NCBI GenBank assembly: GCA_000969725.1
Contig: JXSR01S016080.1
Source: Ophiothrix spiculata
Lineage: Eukaryota; Echinodermata; Ophiuroidea; Amphilepidida; Ophiotrichidae
Strand: one strand, 5' to 3'
Length of the DNA stretch: 21,903 bases
Shown: positions 1 through 9,449 of the stretch, one piece after another
Layout of the letters: every line of letters starts with the position of its first letter
How positions within the stretch are numbered: position 1 is the first letter of the stretch
Notes under the pieces: generated by a model
What the model saw: only the letters and a program-made list of their open reading frames with translations
Database searches by the model: none
What the model was told of the DNA's origin: nothing
Position numbers and translations under genes: made by a program

Positions 1-583
1 AGTTGAACAAAAAAAAAAGTAATATGTCATTAATTTCATGAGATTTTCGTTCTGACGTCACGAACTTAGAAACACCACCGTAACGTGAATGTCCTACTAC
101 CAATTGTATAGGCAAATTATCTAGGTCAAAACCCATAGTAGTGTTTCCGCAGCCCGTAGGCTGCTGGAACGAAAAGCATGACAAGCCCATATTTGATGTT
201 GTGATGGTCGCAACAACGTGTTATTTTGAGTTGGAATAAATTCAACTTTTCATGTGACAGCGCATTGTAGCAAATATGCAAATGCTACATTACAACAACT
301 TGAAATTGCAAATGCTTGGTCGTCTGCCTCAACTACAAACTTGGTCATGCCGCAACAACAGGCACTCTGAAACCACCTTTAAGCGCCATTTAATGAAAAT
401 ACCCTGGTTGAATTCTCTCAAACCCATGTGTTCCAATTTGTCAATTATTTTGTCATTGATTGTGTTTAGATATAAAAAATAGGTTAGTTTTATAAAGTAT
501 AATATATGCAATTTTATTTTCTACAAGATATGCAAAATTCTGCTTTTTTTCTATCTCTCTATGTTGTTAATTGTTCTCATAAG

Positions 584-868
584 GCAAGGTGCGAACAGTG
601 TCTCCAGAGATGGCTGCGCTGGTGATCTAAACAATAAATTATTCCAAGATATTAACCCTAACTTCAAAGCATTTACAAAATACCGGTACCGGTGTCTTAA
701 AAGTCGAAAAATGTCATTCAGAAAAGCCTACTTAACCCTCGGCATCCAAACCCCTGACATCTACAATCCCGAAACAGTGTGCAGCTATGGCAAGCAACTG
801 AGTATGGAAAGTTTTGGCAGCAACTTGGTGCTGATAGGCCTATATATCCCTCGAAAGCCTGATCCCAT
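584..868 (+). CDS. Unrecognised exon-like open frame on the plus strand
   Basis: I do not recognise this product. A frame of about 94 codons runs between a good 3' splice site (a pyrimidine-rich tract ending in ATAAG at 579-583) and a consensus donor (GTAAGT at 869-874). Base composition within it is visibly more GC-rich than the flanks, with coding-like third positions. The peptide has three cysteines and ends in a hydrophobic stretch (SNLVLIGLYIPRKPDPM). It sits inside KDM1A intron 5 on the opposite strand, so it could be one exon of a nested gene, a relic of a captured gene or a transposon piece. No partner exon was found. An in-frame ATG at 561 would place the start in the pyrimidine tract, so an internal exon is likelier than a whole gene. 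Confidence 0.35.
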
Positions 869-1014
869 GTAAGTTTATCCCCGTTTATAGTGACGTATAA
901 TTTGGACTTGGGCTAATTTATAGATTTTTGTTTTTGTTGGATAGCCTTCTGTTAGGGTTAATGCACAAGATGCAGCAAAGCAAAAGAAAATAATAAATGG
1001 AATAATGCAATTTG

Positions 1015-1341
1015 ATTAAAGGTGTAGGATCCTATTTCAACATGTGTATTATTTACTTTTACCTAACTGACCTTGACCTCTGAAAAGCATTTGGTGAGGT
1101 TTAACCCTTCGGTTGTTCCTTGTATCGAGGCAAAAGAAAGTATGCAATTCTGGGAATGAGGCTGTTATGTAAATACATAAGAAATCTTATGTTATACTAT
1201 ATCTCAAAACTATATAGAATTTGAAGATAAAATTTTGGATTTATATTAACAAAATACATGCTTCAATTTGACATCTAAAAATATACTTCTTCCGGTCGAG
1301 CCCTGGGGGATGAGAATGTGATAGGAACCTACACCTTTAAT
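1015..1341. mobile_element. Short inverted-repeat DNA transposon (MITE), TTAA type
   Basis: The ends are inverted repeats of 21 bp with one mismatch: ATTAAAGGTGTAGGATCCTA at the left and its complement at 1321-1341. TTAA occurs at both ends (1016-1019 and 1337-1340) and could be the target duplication, which would suggest a piggyBac-like or Kolobok-like origin. The interior is AT-rich and non-coding. A related end (TTAAAGGTGTGTGTTCC on the minus strand) occurs at about 9370-9391. Confidence 0.65.
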
Positions 1342-2464
1342 GCTTTTAAAATATTTTTATTGTTTTCAAGGAATTCTTGCAAAGTACATTTATTCATAAG
1401 TACAAGCCCATCATATTTCCTTATTTGAATTCAAATCATTTTGTTTTCACTACAATATACATGTACAACAAGAAATCATGCAATGGAATATATACAAAAT
1501 GCTTGCTAGGATTTGTGTGAGTCCATCACATGCAGTTTCATTTAATTTCAAAAACATGTGATGCAGCCCCTTTGATATTTAATATCTGACCTTAGTGCTA
1601 ATCCGGCCAGAACCATCATCCGCAAACTGTACATGATATGAACAAAGAGGAAAATTAGTATCTACACAGATTCAGACCACATGTCACACAACCTGTGTCT
1701 TCTTACGGGGGCTAAAATATGTTAAATCTCAACTTTTAGTTGGAGTAGTAGTACGGTAATAACAGATTTAAGAATAAATTCAAATTATACAATGTGATGT
1801 GGGGCCAAACCGTGAACAATGATGACGGTACCTAGCTATTTTCAAGACCCAAGGAGTGTTAACAAACATCACAGAGAAACCAATGGAGTGGATCACTTAT
1901 GATCAAGGATTACGTTCCTTTCTTCTACATCCTTAAATGACATTCATACATCCCAACTTGCATATTAACACTCCAATTCACGAGGACAAACCAAGCCCTG
2001 GTAGGCATACACTACATCATATTTAGGTTATTTATAAGACAAAGTAATAATAAACTACAATGCTTGAGCACAATCTTACACAACACATTCACAAGGAATG
2101 TTAGATACACAAATATTTTTCTTGTAAAATTTGGACATTTCGATCCATTTCAAATTTTTTAAATATTTTTGGTTCATTTTGTACTATGAAAAATAGTATT
2201 TTTTAGCAAATCAAAAACTATAAAGCAGTAATTAAATCAAATACTAGTATAATTGCATTTAATCATGACAAAAAAGCAGCGCAAGATTGTGTTATCATTA
2301 TCAACAAACAATGTGTACTCCACAACCTTGAAGTATAAACTAAAATTGGCACACGAAACTCTTACATTTCGCTTGTGTAATGTTGTGAATGTGTTTCACA
2401 ACGTACACAACATTTTGCAACATTTCTGCAGAGACACTGCAAAATTATAGCATACTTGGGCTTA

Positions 2465-2486
2465 AAAAATAAATGATTGATTGACA
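2465..2486 (+). repeat. Possible 3' tail of a non-LTR retrotransposon or SINE
   Basis: The sequence GGGCTTAAAAAATAAATGAT followed by TGATTGA is a short-repeat tail of the kind that ends many invertebrate LINEs and SINEs. The 200 bases upstream hold an open frame without any recognisable domain. No body of an element could be identified, so the call rests only on the tail. Confidence 0.25.
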
Positions 2487-3104
2487 CAACATAGAAAAAA
2501 CAGGCAGGTAGGCAGGCCTTTTTTATTATTTTCAGCAAAAAACACCCAATGCGTTTTTTTTCATTAATTTTTCAAGGAGCACCCAATTTACTAAATTGGG
2601 GTGTTTTTTCTAACCAGAAAATTCAGGTGGGTTGGGTTATGCCAATCAAACAACATTTTTAAAGCCTCGGTTTTAACTTCTTACTTCTAAGTTGCTGCAC
2701 TATATATGTTATAATAAATGAAATTGAAAACAAACATGGTGTTGTTATTTCAAATAAATTTCGGACATGAAAATTCAGAGAATTTCTTGTGCAATTTACG
2801 CAAATGCACAATGCATTCCAGATGCGCATGATGTCCCTGTACTGTGGATCACTGATTAAAAAACAACTTCCCGATATTCTGTGCTTGTCAGAGCTTCTGG
2901 ATATGTGGTGGATGCGTTCAGATTCTCAGTTTGTGTCCTAAATCTATTTGAAATAATGATGGCCTTTTTGCTCCTTGTCAATGAAGAACATACTCTTCTA
3001 AACATGTACCTTGGTATACATGAATATATAAAACAATACAAATGTTATGAAGTTGAAATTCTAAGATAGGCTTTTAAAGGAAACATGGGGAGGACAGTAC
3101 TTAC

Positions 3105-3481
3105 AGTAGTTCCACCACTCTCATACAGCGGACATTTCTGCTTGATTTTAGCAAGCTCCATGTTGACCTGTTTACTGACCAACGTCATGGGGTTACCGCC
3201 AAGCCCTGTCACAACCATAGCACCAAGATCCGCCACATAGTTGCCTTTTCGATACGTTGTCACACGTCCCCCCACCCGATCGCGAGCTTCTAGGATAGTG
3301 ACATCCATACCAAAGGACTGTAGCTGCCTAGCAGCACCGAGACCTGCTATCCCAGCCCCAATAATGAGCACTTTGCCGACTGTTTTTGTTGGTAGAGGTT
3401 TGAGACGCTTGTACACTCCAAAGTTGATGTAACCATGCCTTTCTAAATAGGCGTGGACTCGGGCTACTAGTTGCACATCGC
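3105..3481 (-). CDS. KDM1A: KDM1A exon 5: end of SWIRM, FAD-binding fold
   Basis: This exon encodes residues 228-352 of the assembled protein plus two bases of Ser227. It starts after AAAG at 3482-3485 and ends at the donor GTAAGT (3104-3099). It completes the SWIRM domain ([19 protein letters not shown]), then enters the flavin amine oxidase fold: the dinucleotide-binding glycines in [11 protein letters not shown] (residues 263-273), the ribose-binding glutamate in [11 protein letters not shown] (Glu291), and the highly conserved [19 protein letters not shown] segment. The family oxidatively demethylates H3K4me1/2 using FAD within CoREST-type repressor complexes in the nucleus. Similarity to vertebrate LSD1 is high throughout. 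The catalytic lysine, substrate cavity and tower lie beyond the window. Intron phases are 1 before and 0 after. Confidence 0.97.
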
Positions 3482-3932
3482 CTTTATGAACAGAAAGAAA
3501 GAAGTTAAATCATAAGTCATGACAAAGCTGCTATCTTTCAAGCAATCTTTGCAATTTCACACTCAATTCGACTAGTGTGAACAAACTTCAAAAAATGGTA
3601 TGTACATACGTGTACCACACCCGTGAAAAAAAAATCAAGAGCACCAGCATGAAAATTAAAATGTGCGAAATGATTCAAAATTAGCTGTGTGTGAAAATTA
3701 CTGTGAATGTTTATAATACTATTGAGGGAGAAGATCATTTGCCTTTTGGGTGTTTGATAGGGGAGAAGGCTGGGGAGCAGAGTGTCTGATGGGAAAGAGA
3801 AACAAATGGCCCTCCATCTTCTTCCCTTTATTGCTAACACTGGATATTTTCTAAAATGCAATTGTAATCAATTCAAGTTTATTTTTTTTAATCTTCATCA
3901 ATTATTTTTTGGCACTTGAGTTGGAAACTTAC
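3482..3932 (-). other. KDM1A intron 4
   Basis: This is the shortest intron seen (451 bp), with donor GTAAGT at 3932-3927 and an acceptor ending AAAG at 3482. It is AT-rich, and I see no repeat or RNA gene in it. A 107-codon minus-strand open frame inside it has no recognisable domain and is treated as chance. Confidence 0.8.
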
Positions 3933-4011
3933 TGTTATAAGGAGCTTCTATTTGCGGCAAAGCATTTTCAAATGTAATCTGAAGCTTGGGATTTTCCATC
4001 CATAATTGTAA
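3933..4011 (-). CDS. KDM1A: KDM1A exon 4: central SWIRM helix
   Basis: This 79 bp exon follows the acceptor TTTCAG (4017-4012) and ends at the donor GTAAGT. It encodes residues 201-226 and the first base of Ser227. The peptide LQLWMENPKLQITFENALPQ continues into IEAPYN, which aligns without gaps to the SWIRM segment of vertebrate LSD1 (LQLWLDNPK...). SWIRM domains are helical protein-protein and chromatin-contact modules that pack against the oxidase domain. The exon is too short to stand out by length and is identified by homology and by exact frame joining to its neighbours (phase 0 in, phase 1 out). A small transposon starts only about 55 bp upstream of its acceptor. Confidence 0.96.
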
Positions 4012-4065
4012 CTGAAATGACAAAACAAGCAAAGCTGTAAATTTATCTACGCAAATCAGGCAATA

Positions 4066-4550
4066 GACCTTTTCAAAACACACTTTCTGAGAATTTCCGA
4101 AGCTGATTTTACACTTTCCGGCAATTGCCAACAGAAAAAGTGACTCTTCAACACAATAGTCAGTATGTTAAGTTTGCGTTCTCGTTATCTGGTTGCGTAC
4201 AAATTTGAACTTGTAATTAGCATAAGCACTAAAGAGTCACTTTTAGTGTGATCATCCTGAATGTGACTTGAAATCTTTAAGCTTAATCAGCCGATTTCAA
4301 ATGGAAATTTCACTCTTTGTGTCGGTGCGCTTAAGGTACCATCAGCCAAAAGTTGTTTAGAATTAGTGTATCTAATAATGTTTGGTTCTGGTTCTATTTA
4401 TTTTTCACTTTTATTGCACTGAAATGCGAAAGAATTTTCGGAAAATTTTGTTGACAAAACTGTGCATACTAATGAGTTTGTACGTGATTGGTTGAAAAAT
4501 GGCCATGTAATTAATGTTCCGGAGATTTCCAAATGGATTTTGAAAAGGTC
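4066..4550. mobile_element. TA-flanked inverted-repeat element (mariner-like MITE)
   Basis: The ends are inverted copies of GACCTTTTCAAAA, with weaker similarity continuing inward for about 40 bp (TTCCG shared). Each end is flanked by TA (4064-4065 and 4551-4552), the target duplication of Tc1/mariner elements. Inside is a second inverted pair (AAAAGTGACTCTT near 4136-4148, complement near 4231-4243). There is no transposase. It lies in KDM1A intron 3. Confidence 0.55.
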
Positions 4551-5056
4551 TATACCATAATAGAATAACTGGCTTGGCTTCATCAGAGCAGCAATGATAT
4601 CTATTAGTTCAATTAGAGATGTCCCTATGCAATTGAGATGTCAACCATTGGTCTCAAATTTGGGATTTATTCAAATCCTTGTCAATGGTAAAGTGAACAC
4701 AGAGATTTAGTCGTGTATGTGTATCATTCTCAAACTTCAAAAATGTACACAATCGGAATCCACAATAAGTTCAGCATGCGGAATGTCTGTATGGCAATAC
4801 ACAAAAATCCCAATAGCCCCAGTTTTCTGATCTAATGGGTCTTCTGGTCTGCCTCTGCACATACATCAAGCTCCAGTATAGGTAGCAAAGACATTGTTTT
4901 CAACAGTATGTTTTTCAATATAGCATTTATCAATTAAACACAATTTCAACTCACAACTAATTTCAACATAATTATTATATACATGTACATCGATTTGAAA
5001 CTACATGTACATAACTTGGTTCTCTAGGTTATAAGTAACTATGAGTAGAATGCATG

Positions 5057-5168
5057 TCTATTCTTTCCCTAGAGGCATCCATATTGGAGAACTGAGAATT
5101 CGACACTCAAGGGAGCACATCTTCCTCACCTAGTTCTCCAATATGGATACATCTAAGAAAAGAATAAA
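5057..5168 (-). other. Long stem-loop, best paired as RNA on the KDM1A sense strand
   Basis: The arms 5061-5093 and 5132-5164 are inverted repeats of 33 bp with a 38-base loop. The inner 17 bp are perfect (ATCCATATTGGAGAACT). Of the four differences in the outer part, three become G-U pairs when the minus strand is transcribed but C-A mismatches on the plus strand, leaving one true mismatch. About four more pairs can be added at the base. The size and shape fit a microRNA precursor carried in KDM1A intron 3. A tiny palindromic transposon is the main alternative. No mature microRNA is recognised. Confidence 0.5.
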
Positions 5169-5282
5169 TTCTGTGCTTAGGCGACACCTTCAACTAGCAT
5201 GAACTGTTTTTGTACTCTAACTCTCAAACTAATTGCGTAAACCATACAAAAGTATACATTTTTAGAAGCGGATTTTTGACAA

Positions 5283-6421
5283 GACGCGTTCAGACCCATT
5301 TCGCTGTTATCATGAATCGGCAAAATCATGGAATCTATGGTCCTTCAAAGAATCAACAGCTCAGCCAGACCATTCCACCCAAATCTACTTGGCTTTCGTA
5401 AAGGGGTAGGTACAGAAGACGCGATTGCATCCCTCATCAGTCACGTATCCGGGGCCAAAAATGCCAAATCACATCGCAAAGTCACAGCAGTCTTCCTCGA
5501 TCTCGAAAAGGCATTTGAACTCGCGAACAAGGAATCTATCATCCAATCAATGATCAACGCTGGTCTTGGTGGCAAACTCCTTGGATGGTGCAAGGATTTT
5601 CTTTCTAGCAGACAGGCCAGAGTGGAGTTCCAAGGGGCATTCTCCCAATATCATTCATTTGACAACGGAACTCCACAAGGCAGCCCTCTCAGTCCCACTC
5701 TTTTCAATTTTCTTATTGATGAAGTCCTCAGAAACACAAAACTTCCCCCGATGACGCACATGTACGCCTACGCTGATGATTTGGTAATAGTTTCTAGTAA
5801 AGATTCAGTACGCAGTTCCCAGAAAACACTAGACTCGCTGAAAAATATAACGGATTCGCTCGGACTCAAATTCTCAACAACCAAAACCAAAGCGATGCAC
5901 TTCCACAGATATACCCCAGACTCCCAGCTCAAATTATGCGACGAACCTATCGAATGGGTCTCGGAATTTAAGTACCTAGGCGTTGTCATCGACAAAAACC
6001 TTACCTTCTCCAGCCACATAAAATACACAACCAAAAGAATCCAGTCCCGTCTAAACGCAATGAGAGCCATCAGTGGCCTTCCCGGGGAAGCAAATTCAAA
6101 GGTACTCAAACAGATTTACCAAGCAACAACACGTCCCATTCTTGATTACGGTTGCGTAGCAGTGGCCTTCGCTCCAACAACTTCCTTAAAGCAACTTGAA
6201 AAACTGCAGAATCAAGCTATTCGTACCATCCTCGGTGTTCCCCGCTGGTCATGTAATTCAGCATGTCAACTTGAAACAGATATCATGCCCCTCCAGTTCC
6301 GACACGAAGCCCGCCAAGCAATCTTTGCTGACAAAGTACTTCAAAACCCAGATCACGCCATCCATAAGCAACTTTCCGCTAGCATGAAAAAGTCCCGTGT
6401 TGTCTTCACTGAAAACACGTG
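5283..6421 (+). pseudogene. Non-LTR retrotransposon reverse transcriptase fragment
   Basis: This is the catalytic core of a LINE reverse transcriptase. Read in one frame, it starts at FRPISLLS, then meets a TGA (5313-5315) where relatives usually have cysteine, and is open from ATG 5328 onward. Visible motifs are LGFRKGVGTEDA, the first catalytic aspartate in AVFLDLEKAF, GTPQGSPLSPTLFNFLI, the YADD box, and the downstream FKYLGVVID and LQNQAIRTILGVPRW thumb segments. All three catalytic aspartates are present. The endonuclease and any RNase H region are missing, and the frame runs into the adjacent 225 bp repeat and ends at 6464. The motif style resembles the I/Ingi group (inference). It is a dead, doubly truncated copy lying antisense to KDM1A in intron 3. 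Confidence 0.9.
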
Positions 6422-6646
6422 GAGCGCAAATTTACAAAAATGTGAGCCTATAACATGTATTTAATGGCCTTTTAATGTAATTAGCCTGATTGAATTATGT
6501 AATTGAGGCAATTTTTCACATTTGCAAATTATTGTTTGCTTAATTGTTACCATCTTCAGGCAGAAATGACTTTGACCAGGTCAAGTCATACACCGTATTT
6601 TGAGTAAATTTCGCCGGAATTTGCGGAAAATTAATAGAATTATCAA
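6422..6646. repeat. 225 bp repeat, copy 1
   Basis: This unit recurs at 7522-7745 with only three differences that I can find: C/T near the start, C/T in CATAYACCG, and one T in a T run. It has no coding frame. It contains a near-perfect inverted motif, GACTTTGACCAGGTCAAGTC (6568-6587). Copy 1 is fused directly to the reverse transcriptase fragment on its left and to the right arm of fold-back element A on its right. It could be a LINE 3' untranslated region, a SINE-like unit or a small DNA element. Confidence 0.9.
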
Positions 6647-6698
6647 ACTGATATCATCATCATGTTCAGGGTAAAAATTTGCTTCTAAAAATGTATAC

Positions 6699-8117
6699 GG
6701 TCACATGTCACAAGTTCATACCCTAAAAAGGTGGCGGTGTTACAATTTTCCGGATGCAGTTGAATTAAAAATGTCATATTTAACCAACCCCATGTCCGAT
6801 TAAGCTATTTAAGGTCTCATTTCAAAGCTAAAGAACAAGGCTAAAAATGTGCCAACTTGTACTGAAAGGAGGGTTAAACTAAAAAAATTACAACAGTTTG
6901 ATTTGAAAATTGACAGGGTTGCGGAGCAGGCGGCTGCGTTGCGGAGGAGGTGGTTGACATGGAGGGAACAGTTGCATCCACTAATACAATGCCTAGTTGT
7001 GGTTATATATTGCAATATTATTGCAAAATTGTTAGTTTTAAGCTATTTTGGTACTATCTTATTGTTATTTTTGAATGAACAGGGCTAAATTAGTGATACT
7101 TAGACTTGAAACGTTTTAAGCACAAATGTAATGCACCGTTTGGTGAATTACCATGTGCAATGTCACAGCAAAATGTGATTTTTTGACACTGTTAGGTACT
7201 CTAAAAAAGTAACTGTATACAAGCTGTCAAGTAGGCCTAAACAATCTTTCATTCATAAGGACACAGTCCTAAGTGTTGGTATGGAACTTGATGAAAATAA
7301 AAGTGAACTTGGTGTACGAAACAGGTTGCCCATGCTAAAGTGCTGCTCTCTGTTCAAATTCAACAAAGATAATTTGTTCATAATCAGTAAGTAGACTAGT
7401 TACAAACTATATTTACACTATCAAACTTGTGGACTTTTCAGTACATGGTCAGTTTACATACATGTATGATAAATAAATATTCAATTAATCTCTGAATTTG
7501 TTAGAAATTTGATCACAAATTGAGTGCAAATTTACAAAAATGTGAGCCTATAACATGTATTTAATGGCCTTTTAATGTAATTAGCCTGATTGAATTATGT
7601 AATTGAGGCAATTTTTCACATTTGCAAATTATTGTTTGCTTAATTGTTACCATCTTCAGGCAGAAATGACTTTGACCAGGTCAAGTCATATACCGTATTT
7701 GAGTAAATTTCGCCGGAATTTGCGGAAAATTAATAGAATTATCAATTGATTTTTAAGACTAATTAGCAACTAATTAACATGACTTACAATTTAAGTTTAT
7801 TACTAAATTTGATCACTAAGGTAGCCATAATAAAACCTGAAAGTCCTGGTTTGATACAGTGAACCATTACAATTTTACACTGTTTTCAGAGCAAAGAGTC
7901 CATTCTGAGAAAAACGCGTTTGAAAAGTCAGATTTGCATTGCGGCCTATGGGCTAATTAGTTATTAATTAGGCAATTATGCAAAAAAGATAAACATTTTC
8001 AAGATAAAAATGGTTTAAGATGTTGTAGTTTGACAATATCTATAACTTATCAAAAAATAGTTTTTTTGATAATTTTGACCATGTAACGCAAAAAGCACCA
8101 CCTTATAACATGCGACC
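6699..8117. mobile_element. 1.4 kb element with GGTCRCATGT termini and 4 bp target duplication
   Basis: The left end is GGTCACATGTCACAAG and the complement of the right end is GGTCGCATGTTATAAG, matching at 13 of 16 positions. ATAC stands immediately outside both ends (6695-6698, 8118-8121). Removing the element and one ATAC restores the fold-back arm (TGTATACTTTTATATAG), as seen intact at about 19650-19665. No transposase frame is present. It holds a GC-rich patch (6918-6952), a second copy of the 225 bp repeat and an AT-rich right half. A diverged relative seems to occupy roughly 10600-11590. The superfamily is not assigned. Confidence 0.65.
7522..7745. repeat. 225 bp repeat, copy 2
   Basis: This copy is nearly identical to 6422-6646 in the same orientation, displaced by 1,100 bp, and lies inside the GGTCRCATGT element. 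Its flanks (ATTGAG before, TTGATTTTTAAG after) differ from those of copy 1, so the similarity stops sharply at both ends. The inverted motif TTTGACCAGGTCAA is conserved at 7671-7684. Confidence 0.9.
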
Positions 8118-8201
8118 ATACTTTTATATAGTTTATACAATTAGTTTGAAAGTTAGAGTACAAAACGGTTTATGCCATTTGAAGGTCTACCCTAGCCTTA
8201 A

Positions 8202-8916
8202 GGGCACAGTTAACCCCTCATTTTCTGAAATATTTTATGCTTTGTAACCCAGCAACCAATAAGTAAATCCATATAAAAGTATACATTTCTAGATGTGGAT
8301 TTTCATGTAGAAGATGATGGTTAGGTTAGTTTTGAGCCAAAATGTATGATTTTGGACCAAGGTCCAAAAAACCCTTGTTCTTGGACCACTATTTTGCAAA
8401 CAACCTAACTAAATTTAGAAAAATTAAAAGTTGGACCTCGAATGCTTTTTAGAACCTGGAAAGACATGTCTGGGAACGCATTTCTCAAATTTTTGATTTT
8501 CACTTACTTTTTGAAATATTGACGAAAATAGGTCCAAAATAGGCCTAAAATGATTTTTTTTGGGTCATTTTTAGCCTATTTTAGGCCTATTTTTGGCAAT
8601 ATTTTAAAAAGTAAGTCAAAAATCAAAAATTTGAGAAATGCGTTCCTAGACATGTGTTTCTAGGTTCTAAAAAGCATTTGAGGTCCAACTTTTAGTTTTT
8701 CTAAATTTAGTTAGGTTGTTTACAAATTAAAGGTCCAAGAACGAGGGTTTTTGGGACCTTGGTCCAAAATCATACATTTTGGTCCAAAACTGACCTAACC
8801 ATCATCTTCTACATGAAAATCCACATCTAGAAATGTATACTTTTATATGGATTTACTTATTGTTGCTGAGTTACAAAGCGTACAATATTTCAGAAAATGA
8901 GGGGTTAACTGTGCCC
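8202..8916. mobile_element. Fold-back element B: complete palindrome of about 715 bp
   Basis: The left arm begins GGGCACAGTTAACCCCTCAT and the right arm ends with its exact complement. Pairing continues almost the whole way to a centre near 8560. TTAA stands at both outer ends (8198-8201 and 8917-8920), and the left one is shared with the end of element A. Conserved inner blocks are TCTCAAATTTTTGATTTT, TCTAGAAATGTATACTTTTA and TAGGCCTA near the centre. There is no coding potential, and open frames in the arms are by-products of the palindrome. It lies in KDM1A intron 3, so the primary transcript could form a very long hairpin. Confidence 0.85.
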
Positions 8917-8920
8917 TTAA

Positions 8921-9449
8921 CCGTCCCGACCAACCCTAAATTTGCGTTTTGGGATTTTTTCCATACATTGTAGTTTTACCAAAATGTTGTAACAGCCCAT
9001 TTTGGAGGGCCAAAATTGTTAAATTTTGGTGTGATTTCTTTAAAAAATGTCTTTGTAAACATTTGTTATTTTTCTCCATTTTTCCCCAGATTTTGGGGTT
9101 ATTTTGGGCAAAAAAAAATAGAAAAAAATTGCCAGACCGACCAACTATTCTGATCTGGTGACAAATTTAACATATACCTTTTCCATATTTGAATGAAGGG
9201 CCATCACCTACATAAAGCAATTGTTAAGTTATATTCACATAACTAGTCAGACCATATCTCTTCAATGAAACATAATATGGCCATGGAATTTTACAGGGAT
9301 TATGTGAAAAATATGATCTTTCAGGTGGTGTCAAAATCTCCAATTTGATTTTGTGAGTGAAAGTGATCGGAACACACACCTTTAAAACAGGTTTTGTTTT
9401 CATCGCTTTATAATAAATCTCATAAATTTACAAAATAACAGTGCACTCT
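8921..9449. other. Intron 3 sequence with fragments of old elements
   Basis: Next to element B is a patch (8921-9160) bracketed by CGTCCCGACCAACCCTAAA and GCCAGACCGACCAAC. It resembles the GACCGACCC motif inside the Harbinger-like element at 13117-13490 and may be a decayed relative. A lone end of the TTAAAGGTG family lies at about 9370-9391 on the minus strand. Nothing here looks coding. Confidence 0.4.

Larger units (their letters stand above)
1..3104 (-). other. KDM1A intron 5 (partial), mostly non-coding
   Basis: This stretch lies downstream, on the minus strand, of the exon ending at 3105 and reaches the window edge without a recognisable further KDM1A exon. I looked for the next conserved block (the continuation of the oxidase domain and the tower helices) and did not find it, so intron 5 probably exceeds 3 kb. 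It contains an exon-like plus-strand frame (584-868), an inverted-repeat element (1015-1341), a short AAATGATTGATTGA tail at about 2468-2484 resembling the 3' end of a non-LTR element, and a small hairpin (CACCCAATTTA against TAAATTGGGGTG, 2580-2603). The remainder is AT-rich and shows nothing I can name. Confidence 0.6.
5180..8197. mobile_element. Fold-back element A, carrying retroelement cargo and split by a later insertion
   Basis: The left arm (5180 to about 5278) matches the left arm of the intact element at 19006-19738, including CTTCAACTAGC and CATTTTTAGAAGCGGATTTT. The right arm resumes at about 6645 (ACTGATATCATCATCATG...) and ends GGTCTACCCTAGCC at 8197. TTA flanks both ends (5177-5179, 8198-8200). 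The palindromic middle seen in relatives is absent. In its place are a reverse transcriptase fragment and a 225 bp repeat. The right arm is itself interrupted between 6699 and 8117 by another element. The arms are therefore the oldest layer, or the element acquired foreign cargo between them. Confidence 0.6.

Noticed and set aside
91-360. Protein-like frames near the left edge (for example FPQPVGCWNEKHDKPIFDVV)
   Set aside because: Two short frames would need a frameshift near 230 to join, lack clear splice sites and match nothing I know.
1525-1566. Inverted CATCACATG / CATGTGATG pair
   Set aside because: Nine-base arms with a 24-base loop are too weak in AT-rich DNA to separate from chance.
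2253-2450. 65-codon plus-strand frame in intron 5
   Set aside because: It has no recognisable domain and AT-rich composition like its surroundings, and is probably chance or part of a decayed retroelement.
2580-2610. Hairpin followed by a T run, like a bacterial terminator
   Set aside because: The window is clearly eukaryotic, so a rho-independent terminator has no meaning here. It is probably a small repeat.
6809-7088. Overlapping open frames on both strands within the GGTCRCATGT element
   Set aside because: They are short, lack any transposase motif and owe their openness to a GC-rich patch.
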